Made by a program: the position numbers and the translations under genes. Under the pieces are notes generated by a model. It made no database searches and had not been told where the DNA came from. It saw nothing but the letters and a program-made list of their open reading frames with translations. Positions 1-6,849 of a DNA stretch of 15,185 nucleotides are shown here, piece after piece. This stretch comes from an uncultured Saprospiraceae bacterium (GTDB lineage: Bacteria; Bacteroidota; Bacteroidia; Chitinophagales; Saprospiraceae). Position 1 is the stretch's first letter. Every line of letters starts with the position of its first letter. The stretch spans positions 1 through 15,185 of the forward strand of contig CALJKQ010000048.1 of assembly GCA_937973565.1 (NCBI GenBank), given 5' to 3'.

Positions 1-755
1 TTCACCCCATTTCGCCATTCATTGACGCGCATAGCAATGTTGTATTCCCCTATTTGCGGTGGAAACTCCCATCTGAACTCCCCCGTCTCCGGATCAAGAG
101 ATATGTTGTTATTTGAACCGGGCAGGATCTGGTTGGGAAAAAAGTAATTGGGTACATTTTGGTTTTCGGCTGCCAGGGGGGCAATCAGCTCGTAAGACAA
201 GCTATCCCCATCCGGGTCATACGCATTGGGATTGTGGATGAAGGGCTGCCCAACACATGCCACATCGATAGGTGGTTGTAATAATACGGCGCTGTTGTTA
301 TATCCCTGAAACTGTAAGTCGAGCAAGGTAAACCGAGTGGCCAGATAAAAAGGAATCTCATCCGACCGCGGAAAATTGATATTGACGATATTCCCAGAGC
401 GATTGGGATCCACAAAAGAAATGGTATAGGTAGACCTGCCCGGGTAAGTATGTTCCGCTGTGTAATAATTGACCTTCACATCATTTTCCAGCGACTGTCC
501 TTTGCCATTGGTGCGGAGAACCCATTGAGACAGACCATCCCCCCAAAAGATTTCCAGGCTGTCCCGATCCGCCGCAAAGCTACTTTCTTTGGTATAAGTA
601 GTTATCGTCATCCGTATCGTCAGCGGCCCTATCTGCTGATAAGTAATTTCCCCCGCCCTGTTGTGAGTAGCATAGGCAGTTCCCAAAAATAGAAAAGCAA
701 ACCCGGCCAATAGAACCCCCGGCCTAAAAAATTTGGATACCGTCCTCAGATTCAA
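1..755 (-). CDS. Secreted protein, probable T9SS cargo, N-terminal part (runs off left edge)
   Basis: An open minus-strand frame of 251 codons runs off the left edge without a stop. No in-frame ATG lies near its N-terminus. I place the start at the TTG at 753-755 because it gives a textbook signal peptide: basic start (NLRTVSKFFRPG), hydrophobic core (residues 14-25), and a likely cut after AYA at about residue 29. A promoter-like pair lies just upstream. The mature protein opens with THNRAGEITYQQ, an opening I know from large Bacteroidota surface proteins that often end in gliding-motility/T9SS C-terminal domains. A cadherin/PKD-like motif DPDGDSLSYEL lies at residues 180-190, followed by a beta-rich stretch. 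The C-terminus is outside the window, so export by T9SS is inferred. Substrate or partner is unknown. The preceding gene is on the same strand but about 490 bp away, so this is probably its own transcription unit. Confidence 0.8.
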   Translation of the reverse strand, partial: MNLRTVSKFFRPGVLLAGFAFLFLGTAYATHNRAGEITYQQIGPLTIRMTITTYTKESSFAADRDSLEIFWGDGLSQWVLRTNGKGQSLENDVKVNYYTAEHTYPGRSTYTISFVDPNRSGNIVNINFPRSDEIPFYLATRFTLLDLQFQGYNNSAVLLQPPIDVACVGQPFIHNPNAYDPDGDSLSYELIAPLAAENQNVPNYFFPNQILPGSNNNISLDPETGEFRWEFPPQIGEYNIAMRVNEWRNGV

Positions 756-773
756 TAAAAATGGATTTAATGG

Positions 774-804
774 TAAATATAGGGTGTAGGGGGCAGAAAA
801 GCAA
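774..804 (-). promoter_or_regulatory. Putative Bacteroidota-type promoter for the left-edge gene
   Basis: On the minus strand, TATATTTA (forward 774-781) matches the -7 consensus TAnnTTTG except in the last base. A TTG (forward 802-804) lies 20 bp upstream as a -33 element. Transcription would start near 768, leaving a leader of about 13 nt before the TTG start at 755, in line with the short leaders common in this phylum. Found by eye only. Confidence 0.45.
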
Positions 805-888
805 GGTTGACAATATATTATGATTTTTAATAATGTTTATATTGTTGATTAAAATTGTGTTATTCCATTAAATCCCAAAATTCCACCT

Positions 889-916
889 GTAGACCCGCAA
901 TATATTGCGGGTCTAC
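889..916. repeat. Perfect 28-bp palindrome
   Basis: GTAGACCCGCAA is followed by TATA and then the exact reverse complement TTGCGGGTCTAC. All 28 bases are self-complementary. It has GC-rich outer arms and an AT core. From memory, palindromes of the form GTAGA...CGCAATATATTGCG...TCTAC recur in intergenic DNA of Bacteroidota and cyanobacteria, so this may be one copy of an interspersed family. No T-run follows on either strand, so a simple terminator is less likely. Confidence 0.85.
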
Positions 917-940
917 CGTTATTTATTTTATTCCAAATAG

Positions 941-962
941 GGGGCGTAAAATTTTACGTCCC
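941..962. repeat. Near-perfect 22-bp palindrome
   Basis: The arms GGGGCGTAAAA (941-951) and TTTTACGTCCC (952-962) pair over 11 positions with a single G-T at 944/959, which would be a G-U wobble in plus-strand RNA. It lies 24 bp from the palindrome at 889-916 and shares its layout of GC-rich ends and an AT core. Confidence 0.75.
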
Positions 963-965
963 GAC

Positions 966-1013
966 AACCAAAATAAATTTGGTTATCCTTCCTGGAGGAA
1001 GGAAAAACCAAAT
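966..1013. repeat. Two overlapping, mutually exclusive stem-loops
   Basis: AACCAAA (966-972) can pair with TTTGGTT (978-984) around a 5-nt loop. The same TTTGGTT can instead pair with a second AACCAAA (1006-1012), enclosing a perfect hairpin TCCTTCCT-GG-AGGAAGGA (986-1003). The second fold is longer and should be more stable. The two cannot form together, which is the geometry of an attenuator or of nested mobile palindromes. No open reading frame is clearly served by it. Confidence 0.65.
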
Positions 1014-1245
1014 AATTGATGGGAAAATCGGAAAAATCGACAGAATAAAAATAATGTGCGTTGTTTCTGTAAATTACGGTATCATGATCGGCTTTAAAGT
1101 AATCCATGGATTTATTATGGAAAATTTGAGAGCTGATGTGATTTTAGCAAGGTTTTATGAATTAAGGTTAAATTGTTTTTAACCATTGAACGTCAAGCCT
1201 AATACGGATAGATATACTGTTTTCTTAGGTAAAAACTTGCCCCCC

Positions 1246-2367
1246 TTAAATACTAATCAAACTCACCCGCTTCGTCACCATCTTCCTTTTCTTGCCGTCA
1301 AATATGGCATACATGTAGGTGCCCCGTTTGAGCTGGCTGAGGTCTACTCTCAACTGGCGGCCATCTTTTTCTGAAAATGAGCGTACGAAAACGCGTTTGC
1401 CTACGATGTTGTATACTTCTAAGGTGTAGTCTTCAAAGGGATAATTGAACAGATCAACATATACCGGGCCATAGCTGGGGTTGGGGTGGGCTACGATGGC
1501 ATTGTCATCGTAACTGATTTGAGTGACCTGGCTGTCAACATCGCGGTTTTGATAATCGACCCGGGTGATGGTGCTGTTCATGTATTCGTAACTAACCATC
1601 GGGCCTACATAATCAGGGGAAATAAAATCTACGCGGTTGTATTGCTGGATGCGCACATACGATGATAGTTCTGCCGGCAAGGAATTGGCATGTAGTTTGT
1701 CGTAAGCTTCCCACCTTCCATGTGGCCTTCGGCCTCTCACTCTGTAGTTTTGGATGATGCTGTACTCCAATTTGGTCACCTGCGATGAGTTGCCCCCCAG
1801 ACTCATATTGCCGTCTCCTAGTTGATCGCCTTTTTCGGTGTAACTGAGCTCCAACCAGATACTGTCAAATTGGGCAGGAATAAAGTTTTGTTTTAGTGTA
1901 ATGTCGCGGCGGGCCATGACTACGTTGATGGTATAACGGTTCTCAAAGTCTTCTCCTTTTTTCATGCCGGTTTGAAAAATCCTACGGACGGGTTCATAAC
2001 GGATGATATCAAATTTGTTTTTGGAAAAGGGCAGTTCTACGATCTTACCCGCGGAATAAAGTCCACCATCGCGCACAAAGAGGTATTCTTCTTCGTTGTT
2101 GTTTTTTTTCCATACAAGGCTGGCTCCGGGAAAAGATTTAGCAGCTTTGCCTGCTGTAACTTTTTCAAATTTTTCGGTGATGGCGTAATAAGTTTTTAAA
2201 AACCCAAAATCCCAAAAACCGGCGGATGCATCGGTGAGAAACATCTCCAGTTTGTCGGTATGGGCACACCGGATGTACACATCGCCGGCCGATGGCAGGG
2301 CCTTGGGTGACTGTCCGGATACAACCATAGCAACCATCAGCAACGTTCCCAACAGTATAACTTTCAT
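1246..2367 (-). CDS. Secreted protein with T9SS type A sorting domain
   Basis: 373 residues. A signal peptide covers about residues 1-18 (MKVILLGTLLMVAMVVSG, then QS). The middle part (about 20-285) is beta-rich with many charged and aromatic residues, and I do not recognise its family. The last 85 residues form a typical Por/type A T9SS domain: AHPNPSYGPVYVDL at 293 onward, LEVYNIVGKRVF, then LKRGTYMYAIFDGKK and the basic end. Such proteins cross the outer membrane through the T9SS and have this domain removed. The start is well fixed: its ATG overlaps the TGA of the ABC transporter gene by four bases (ATGA), so the two are probably translationally coupled. It is the last gene of the fabH-led cluster. 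A link to the exporter's function is possible but not shown. Confidence 0.88.
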   Translation of the reverse strand: MKVILLGTLLMVAMVVSGQSPKALPSAGDVYIRCAHTDKLEMFLTDASAGFWDFGFLKTYYAITEKFEKVTAGKAAKSFPGASLVWKKNNNEEEYLFVRDGGLYSAGKIVELPFSKNKFDIIRYEPVRRIFQTGMKKGEDFENRYTINVVMARRDITLKQNFIPAQFDSIWLELSYTEKGDQLGDGNMSLGGNSSQVTKLEYSIIQNYRVRGRRPHGRWEAYDKLHANSLPAELSSYVRIQQYNRVDFISPDYVGPMVSYEYMNSTITRVDYQNRDVDSQVTQISYDDNAIVAHPNPSYGPVYVDLFNYPFEDYTLEVYNIVGKRVFVRSFSEKDGRQLRVDLSQLKRGTYMYAIFDGKKRKMVTKRVSLISI

Positions 2368-4172
2368 ATAGCCATATTTTGATTGTCTACCAGATTGCGG
2401 TACAAAACGGAGTTGGCATAGAGTTCATCGTGTTTGCCAATCGCCTGCACCTTGCCTTTTTCAATCACCACAATCTTATCGGCTTTTTTGATGGTGGATA
2501 AACGGTGGGCTATGACAAAAGAAGTCCTTTCTTTCATGATGTGATCTATTGCTTCCTGAACTATTTTTTCCGACTCTGAATCTAACGATGAAGTGGCTTC
2601 ATCCAGTATCAGGATTGGCGGATTTCTGTAAACCGCTCTGGCAATGGTTAGTCTTTGTTTTTGGCCGCCACTGAGTTTGTTGCCTTTGTCTCCAATGTTG
2701 TGGTCATAACCTTCTGCCGTTGCACTGATGAAATCATGGGCATTGGCTGTTTTAGCAGCTTTTGTGATCTTTTCCCGATCGATGTGTTCTTCACCAAAGG
2801 CGATGTTCTGACCAATGGTGTCGTTGAAGAGGATGGCTTCTTGCGTAACCACACCAAACAGCGATCGCAGGGCATGAACTTCTATCTCATTGATAGAGAT
2901 GCCATCTAGGGTGATGGTGCCGGTTTCAATTTCCTGAAAACGGATCAGGGTGTCCATCAGTGTACTTTTGCCCCCACCGGAAGGCCCTACCAGGGCTACT
3001 TTTTCTCCTTTTTTTACGCTGAAACTTACGCCATCCAGGGCAGGACGCTCTGCATTGGCATAGCGAAAATAAACATTATCGAAGACGATCTCTTCATTAA
3101 ACTGATCGACCCGGATGGTTCCTTGTTGTTGGTTGGGTGTATCAATTTCTGTGGCTAAAATAACTTCGATGCGGTCCATCGCAGCCCGACCTTTCTGTAC
3201 GTTGTAATACGCCGATGCAAAATATTTTGATGGCTCTATGATCTGATAAAAGGCAAAAACAAAGGCAAAAAAGGTCTCCGGGCTCATGTTGCCTCCCATC
3301 ACCAGCATGGTGCCATACCACAATAAAACGGCTACAACGGTCACCCCTAAAAATTCCGACAAAGGCGCTGCCATGTCTCTTTTGCGCAAAAGGGTATTGA
3401 GGGTGCTATAATAAGATTCGTTTTCCTGTTTGAATTTTTTGCTGGTGTACGCCTGTGCATTGTAAGCTCTGATAATGCGCAGTCCTGACAAGGTCTCTTC
3501 GATCATGGTACTGAGGTTGCCCAACTTTTGTTGTACCGTTCCCGATGATGCCCTGAGCGATCGGCCTACACCACCAATGATGAGCGCTGTAAAGAGGAGG
3601 AGGATAAAGACAAAAAGACTGAGTTTCACACTGATGTAAAACATAAAAACCAGACAGCCCGCAATGATGATAGGAGCTTTGAAAATGGATTCTATCACAT
3701 TGAGGATCGACCATTCAATCTCTTGCACATCGAGGCTGGCGCGACTCATCAGGTCACCTTTTCTTTCTTCGCTGTAAAAAGACAGGGGTAGTGCCAGGAA
3801 GTGGGTAAACAAGTCGTGCCGCAGATCCCGAACTATGCCATTTCTTACGGGCGCAATGTAATAAAGGGCCAGGTAACGAAACAGGTTTTTAAGGAAAAAT
3901 ATAAGTACGATGACAATGCACACGTATATCAACGCGGTTTCTTTCCCTTGACTTTCGATGAGTTCCAGAAAACGGCTGTTCATCCAGGCCTCAATGCCGG
4001 TTTTGCCGGTGGCACTGGCAGGAACCCTGTCGAAAAGTAGTTGAAAAAAAGGGATGATTACCGGAATGCTTACCACGGTAAACACCGATAATAGTAAATT
4101 GCAAACGATGCTGGCAATAATAGCCGGTTTGTACCGACCCAGGTATGCGATCAACCTATCCAGCCCTTTCAT
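2364..4172 (-). CDS. MsbA-type ABC exporter, fused permease and ATPase
   Basis: 602 residues, the usual length for a homodimeric half-transporter exporting lipids, lipid-linked sugars or drugs across the inner membrane. The N-terminal half carries about six membrane segments (near residues 17-46, 80-105, 160-200 and 275-310). The C-terminal half is a complete ATPase: Walker A GPSGGGKST at 396-404, Q-loop Q444, signature LSGGQ at 500-504, Walker B ILILDE ending at E525, D-loop SSLD at 528-531, and switch histidine H556 in IAHRLST. No key residue is missing. It follows accC by 15 bp and overlaps the next gene by 4 bp. Position next to fatty-acid genes fits an MsbA-like lipid flippase role, but sequence alone cannot set the substrate, so no symbol is given. 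Confidence 0.93.
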   Translation of the reverse strand: MKGLDRLIAYLGRYKPAIIASIVCNLLLSVFTVVSIPVIIPFFQLLFDRVPASATGKTGIEAWMNSRFLELIESQGKETALIYVCIVIVLIFFLKNLFRYLALYYIAPVRNGIVRDLRHDLFTHFLALPLSFYSEERKGDLMSRASLDVQEIEWSILNVIESIFKAPIIIAGCLVFMFYISVKLSLFVFILLLFTALIIGGVGRSLRASSGTVQQKLGNLSTMIEETLSGLRIIRAYNAQAYTSKKFKQENESYYSTLNTLLRKRDMAAPLSEFLGVTVVAVLLWYGTMLVMGGNMSPETFFAFVFAFYQIIEPSKYFASAYYNVQKGRAAMDRIEVILATEIDTPNQQQGTIRVDQFNEEIVFDNVYFRYANAERPALDGVSFSVKKGEKVALVGPSGGGKSTLMDTLIRFQEIETGTITLDGISINEIEVHALRSLFGVVTQEAILFNDTIGQNIAFGEEHIDREKITKAAKTANAHDFISATAEGYDHNIGDKGNKLSGGQKQRLTIARAVYRNPPILILDEATSSLDSESEKIVQEAIDHIMKERTSFVIAHRLSTIKKADKIVVIEKGKVQAIGKHDELYANSVLYRNLVDNQNMAI

Positions 4173-4187
4173 TAGTCCGCAGACCGA

Positions 4188-5531
4188 TTACTCGGCTTCT
4201 AATTCGAAGTTGTTGAGGAAGCCGGTATGGAAATTTCCATTGCGGAAGTCCTCATTTTTCATCAACTGAATGTGGAAAGGAAGGGTAGTCTTAATACCTT
4301 CTATGATGAATTCGTCCAATGCGCGCTGCATTTTGGTAATGCATTCTTCTCTGGTCTGTGCCTTGCAGATGAGCTTGGCAATCATGGAATCATAATAAGG
4401 TGGTACCGTGTAGCCTGCATAAACGTGGGTATCTACCCTTACCCCGTGTCCTTTTGGGGTGTGGAAAGAGTTTACCTTACCCGGATTGGGCCTGAAATTA
4501 TTGTACACATCTTCGGCATTGATTCTGCACTCCATGGCATGCATGGTAGGGTAGTAGTTTTTGCCGGATATAGGTACACCCGCTGCTACCTTAATTTGTT
4601 CTTTGATGAGATCATGGTCAATCACTTCTTCTGTTACCGGGTGTTCTACCTGGATACGGGTGTTCATTTCCATGAAATAAAAGTTTCGATACTTGTCGAC
4701 CAAAAATTCTATGGTACCTACCCCTTCATAGTTGATGGCTTTTCCTGCCAAAACAGCAGCTTCTCCCATCTTCTCGCGGAGCTCGTCGGTCATGAAAGGT
4801 GAAGGACTCTCTTCTACCAGTTTTTGGTGGCGACGTTGGATAGAACAATCTCTTTCCGACAAGTGAACCACCGTGCCCATTTGGTCTCCAATGATCTGGA
4901 ACTCGATGTGTCTGGGCTCTTCGATGAATTTTTCAATGTAGATGCCGTCATTGCCGAAAGCGGCTTTGGCTTCCATTCTGGCTTTGTTCCAGGCATCTTC
5001 AAATTCGCCATCGTTCCAGACAACGCGCATACCCTTACCTCCACCACCGGCAGTAGCTTTGAGGATTACCGGGTACTTGATTTCATTGGCAATTTTAATG
5101 CCTTCTTTTACATCTTTAAGCAGTCCGCCGGAACCGGGTACTACAGGCACACCCGCCTTAATCATGGTTTCTTTGGCCGTGATCTTATCACCCATTTTTC
5201 GGATTTGATCCGGGGTAGGGCCGATAAATTTTACACCATACTCTGCGCAGATTTCTGAAAACTTGGCATTTTCAGCGAGAAAGCCGTATCCCGGGTGCAC
5301 AGCATCGGAATTGGTGATCTCTACAGCCGCCATAATTTTGGGGATGTTGAGATAAGAATCTGCAGAAGCAGGGGGACCTATACACACCGCCTCATCGGCA
5401 AATCTGACGTGCAGGCTGTCTTTGTCGGCGGTTGAATAAATGGCCACTGTTTTAATGCCCATTTCCTTGCAGGTGCGTATGACCCGCAACGCGATTTCAC
5501 CGCGATTGGCAATCAATATCTTATTGAACAT
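4188..5531 (-). CDS. accC: Biotin carboxylase subunit of acetyl-CoA carboxylase
   Basis: 447 residues, against 449 in E. coli. It carboxylates the biotin on AccB with bicarbonate and ATP, the first half-reaction making malonyl-CoA for fatty-acid synthesis. The N-terminal biotin carboxylase domain starts FNKILIANRGEIA. The ATP-grasp domain has K116, K158, the glycine-rich loop GGGGKGM (162-168), H209 and K237. The metal and catalytic set is intact: E275, E288, N290, R292, Q294, V295 and E296 within EMNTRIQVEHPVTE, plus R336. The length and lack of a biotinyl domain show a free-standing AccC and not a pyruvate carboxylase. It begins 25 bp after accB and ends 15 bp before the ABC exporter gene, so co-transcription with both is likely. 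Confidence 0.97.
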   Translation of the reverse strand: MFNKILIANRGEIALRVIRTCKEMGIKTVAIYSTADKDSLHVRFADEAVCIGPPASADSYLNIPKIMAAVEITNSDAVHPGYGFLAENAKFSEICAEYGVKFIGPTPDQIRKMGDKITAKETMIKAGVPVVPGSGGLLKDVKEGIKIANEIKYPVILKATAGGGGKGMRVVWNDGEFEDAWNKARMEAKAAFGNDGIYIEKFIEEPRHIEFQIIGDQMGTVVHLSERDCSIQRRHQKLVEESPSPFMTDELREKMGEAAVLAGKAINYEGVGTIEFLVDKYRNFYFMEMNTRIQVEHPVTEEVIDHDLIKEQIKVAAGVPISGKNYYPTMHAMECRINAEDVYNNFRPNPGKVNSFHTPKGHGVRVDTHVYAGYTVPPYYDSMIAKLICKAQTREECITKMQRALDEFIIEGIKTTLPFHIQLMKNEDFRNGNFHTGFLNNFELEAE

Positions 5532-5556
5532 GTGTCAAATTTTAGTGAATCGGTAA

Positions 5557-6054
5557 TCAGGGTTCCACCAGGAACAATACCTGATCGTATTCTACAGGTG
5601 ATGCGTCTTCGACCATCACTTTAACAATTTTTCCGGCAAACTCGCTCTCAATCTCGTTGAATAGCTTCATGGCTTCAATGATACATACCACACTGCCTTT
5701 CTGAACGCTGTCACCCACAGAAACAAAGGCAGGTTTATCCGGTGCCGATGAGCGATAGAAGGTACCCACCATCGGACTTTTTATTTCTATTAAATTGGAA
5801 GCCTGGCTTGCCTTTGGAGCACTGTCAGATTTAGGAGCTTCGGCGGATGGAGCGGCCATCGGAGCAGTTACCGGAGCCATGGCAGGCAAAGCAGGTGCCG
5901 CTACCGGCATTGCAGTGGTCACTACCTGAGAGGCGTATGACCTGGGGCCTTTGATCTTAATTTCATAAGTCTCAGTTTTAAAACTGAATTCACTCAAATT
6001 TGACTTATCCATCAATTTGATCAGGTCCTGAATTTCTTTGAAGGTCATGCTCAT
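5557..6054 (-). CDS. accB: Biotin carboxyl carrier protein of acetyl-CoA carboxylase
   Basis: 165 residues. It carries the biotin that shuttles carboxyl between AccC and the carboxyltransferase. The N-terminal helical part (MSMTFKEIQDLIKLMDKS) is typical of BCCP. A flexible Ala/Pro-rich linker follows at about residues 45-85 (AAPALPAMAPVTAPMAAPS). The C-terminal lipoyl-like domain has SPMVGTFYRSSAPDKPAFV, including the 'thumb' region, and the biotinylation motif EAMKLFNEIE with modified lysine K130. A second ATG two codons downstream (M3) is an equally possible start. The 140 bp upstream gap after efp holds a large inverted repeat that would lie in the accB leader. Confidence 0.96.
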   Translation of the reverse strand: MSMTFKEIQDLIKLMDKSNLSEFSFKTETYEIKIKGPRSYASQVVTTAMPVAAPALPAMAPVTAPMAAPSAEAPKSDSAPKASQASNLIEIKSPMVGTFYRSSAPDKPAFVSVGDSVQKGSVVCIIEAMKLFNEIESEFAGKIVKVMVEDASPVEYDQVLFLVEP

Positions 6055-6077
6055 TCTATTTTAATTGGTTATTAGAT

Positions 6078-6129
6078 CAGTTGGCGAAAGATAGGGCAAA
6101 TTCTTCAATCCGGCCACTTTCGCCAACTG
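6078..6129 (-). repeat. 13-bp inverted repeat in the accB leader
   Basis: CAGTTGGCGAAAG (6078-6090) and its exact complement CTTTCGCCAACTG (6117-6129) flank 26 bases. In minus-strand RNA the stem would end about 23 nt before the accB start codon. On the plus strand it is followed by GGTTTTTAT, a terminator-like ending, although no plus-strand gene precedes it. It could be a leader control element for accBC, an efp processing signal, or a stop for antisense transcripts. Confidence 0.6.
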
Positions 6130-6194
6130 GTTTTTATCATCAAAATATTAAATCAAAAAGGAGGAAACTACAAAATTTTATTTTGCAGATTTTT

Positions 6195-6758
6195 TTATTT
6201 CATCCTTTCAAGATAGTCACCAGTGCGGGTGTCAATCTTAATTTTATCACCTTCATTGATGAAGATGGGTACTTTGACTTCTGCACCGGTTTCCAAGGTT
6301 GCATTCTTGGTCACATTGGTAGCGGTGTCACCTCTTACCCCTGGTTCTGCATAGGTTACTTCCAAAATTACATGAGGAGCCATTTCTGCGGTTAGCGGTA
6401 TTTCTTTCTCTGCGTGGAAAAGAATTTCAATGTCCGCACCTTCTTTCAAAAATTCCGGCCTTTCGAGGAAAGCTTCTTTCAATTCTACCTGATCGTAACT
6501 TTCGTTGTCCATAAAATGGTAGCCGTTTTCATCCTTGTATAAAAACTGGAATTTTCTTCTTTCTACCCTTACGTCGTCGATCTTGTGACCGGAAGGAAAG
6601 GTGTTGTCGATTACCCTGCCGGTGGTGAGGGATTTGAGTTTGGTTCTTACGAAAGCGGCACCCTTGCCCGGTTTCACGTGCTGAAATTCCACGATGGTGT
6701 AAATATCATTGTTGAAACTAATGCAAAGTCCGTTTCTGATGTCTGCAGTTGATGCCAT
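6195..6758 (-). CDS. efp: Translation elongation factor P
   Basis: 187 residues, the normal length. EF-P binds between the P and E sites and relieves ribosome stalling at proline runs. All three beta-barrel domains are present: an N-terminal KOW-like domain (1-65), an OB domain (about 68-125) and a C-terminal OB domain (about 131-187, with the conserved GDKIKIDTRTGDYLERM end). The loop tip reads KPGKGAAF with lysine K32 at the position that is beta-lysylated (K34) in E. coli. Arginine, as used by the EarP rhamnosylation route, is absent. Whether this lysine is modified here cannot be told. It lies 91 bp after fabH and 140 bp before accB, a neighbourhood known from many bacteria. Confidence 0.97.
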   Translation of the reverse strand: MASTADIRNGLCISFNNDIYTIVEFQHVKPGKGAAFVRTKLKSLTTGRVIDNTFPSGHKIDDVRVERRKFQFLYKDENGYHFMDNESYDQVELKEAFLERPEFLKEGADIEILFHAEKEIPLTAEMAPHVILEVTYAEPGVRGDTATNVTKNATLETGAEVKVPIFINEGDKIKIDTRTGDYLERMK

Positions 6759-6786
6759 TTATTTGTTATATTTTTAAAAAACGGGG

Positions 6787-6819
6787 CGAAAATAAGCAAT
6801 TGCCCGCAATTATGCCAAA
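6787..6819 (-). promoter_or_regulatory. Possible internal promoter for efp
   Basis: On the minus strand a TTTG (forward 6816-6819) lies 21 bp before TATTTTCG (forward 6787-6794), which matches TAnnTTTG except for one base. It lies in the 91 bp gap after fabH. It might let efp-accBC be expressed apart from fabH. Weak, judged by eye. Confidence 0.3.
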
Positions 6820-6849
6820 GGAATACACAGAGAAATGAAAATCAATGTT

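Larger units (their letters stand above)
756..1245. other. AT-rich intergenic region with a palindrome cluster
   Basis: This 490 bp gap lies between the 3' end of the type A cargo gene and the 5' end of the left-edge gene. It holds the promoter at 774-804, four adjacent inverted repeats (889-1003) and a weak AT-rich hairpin (arms 1166-1172 and 1178-1184) that might help end transcription from the right. A plus-strand frame of 67 codons beginning with TTG at 979 crosses the hairpins. It resembles nothing I know and I do not call it a gene. No tRNA-like or rRNA-like fold was noticed. Confidence 0.6.

Noticed and set aside
979..1182. 67-codon plus-strand frame with TTG start in the palindrome-rich gap
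   Set aside because: Its first codons lie inside the inverted repeats, it has no recognisable motif or promoter, and its composition is like the surrounding AT-rich DNA. A degenerate gene fragment cannot be ruled out.
1166..1184. Hairpin GGTTAAA-N5-TTTAACC as terminator of the type A cargo gene
   Set aside because: The stem is short and AT-rich and is not followed by a T-run on the minus strand; too weak to call.
3406..3714. 102-codon frame inside the ABC exporter gene on the same strand
   Set aside because: Out-of-frame shadow in a conserved membrane-domain region; no start signal or family resemblance.
4227..4802. 191-codon plus-strand frame opposite accC
   Set aside because: It lies wholly within accC, whose catalytic residues are all intact; the frame is a by-product of codon usage on the other strand.
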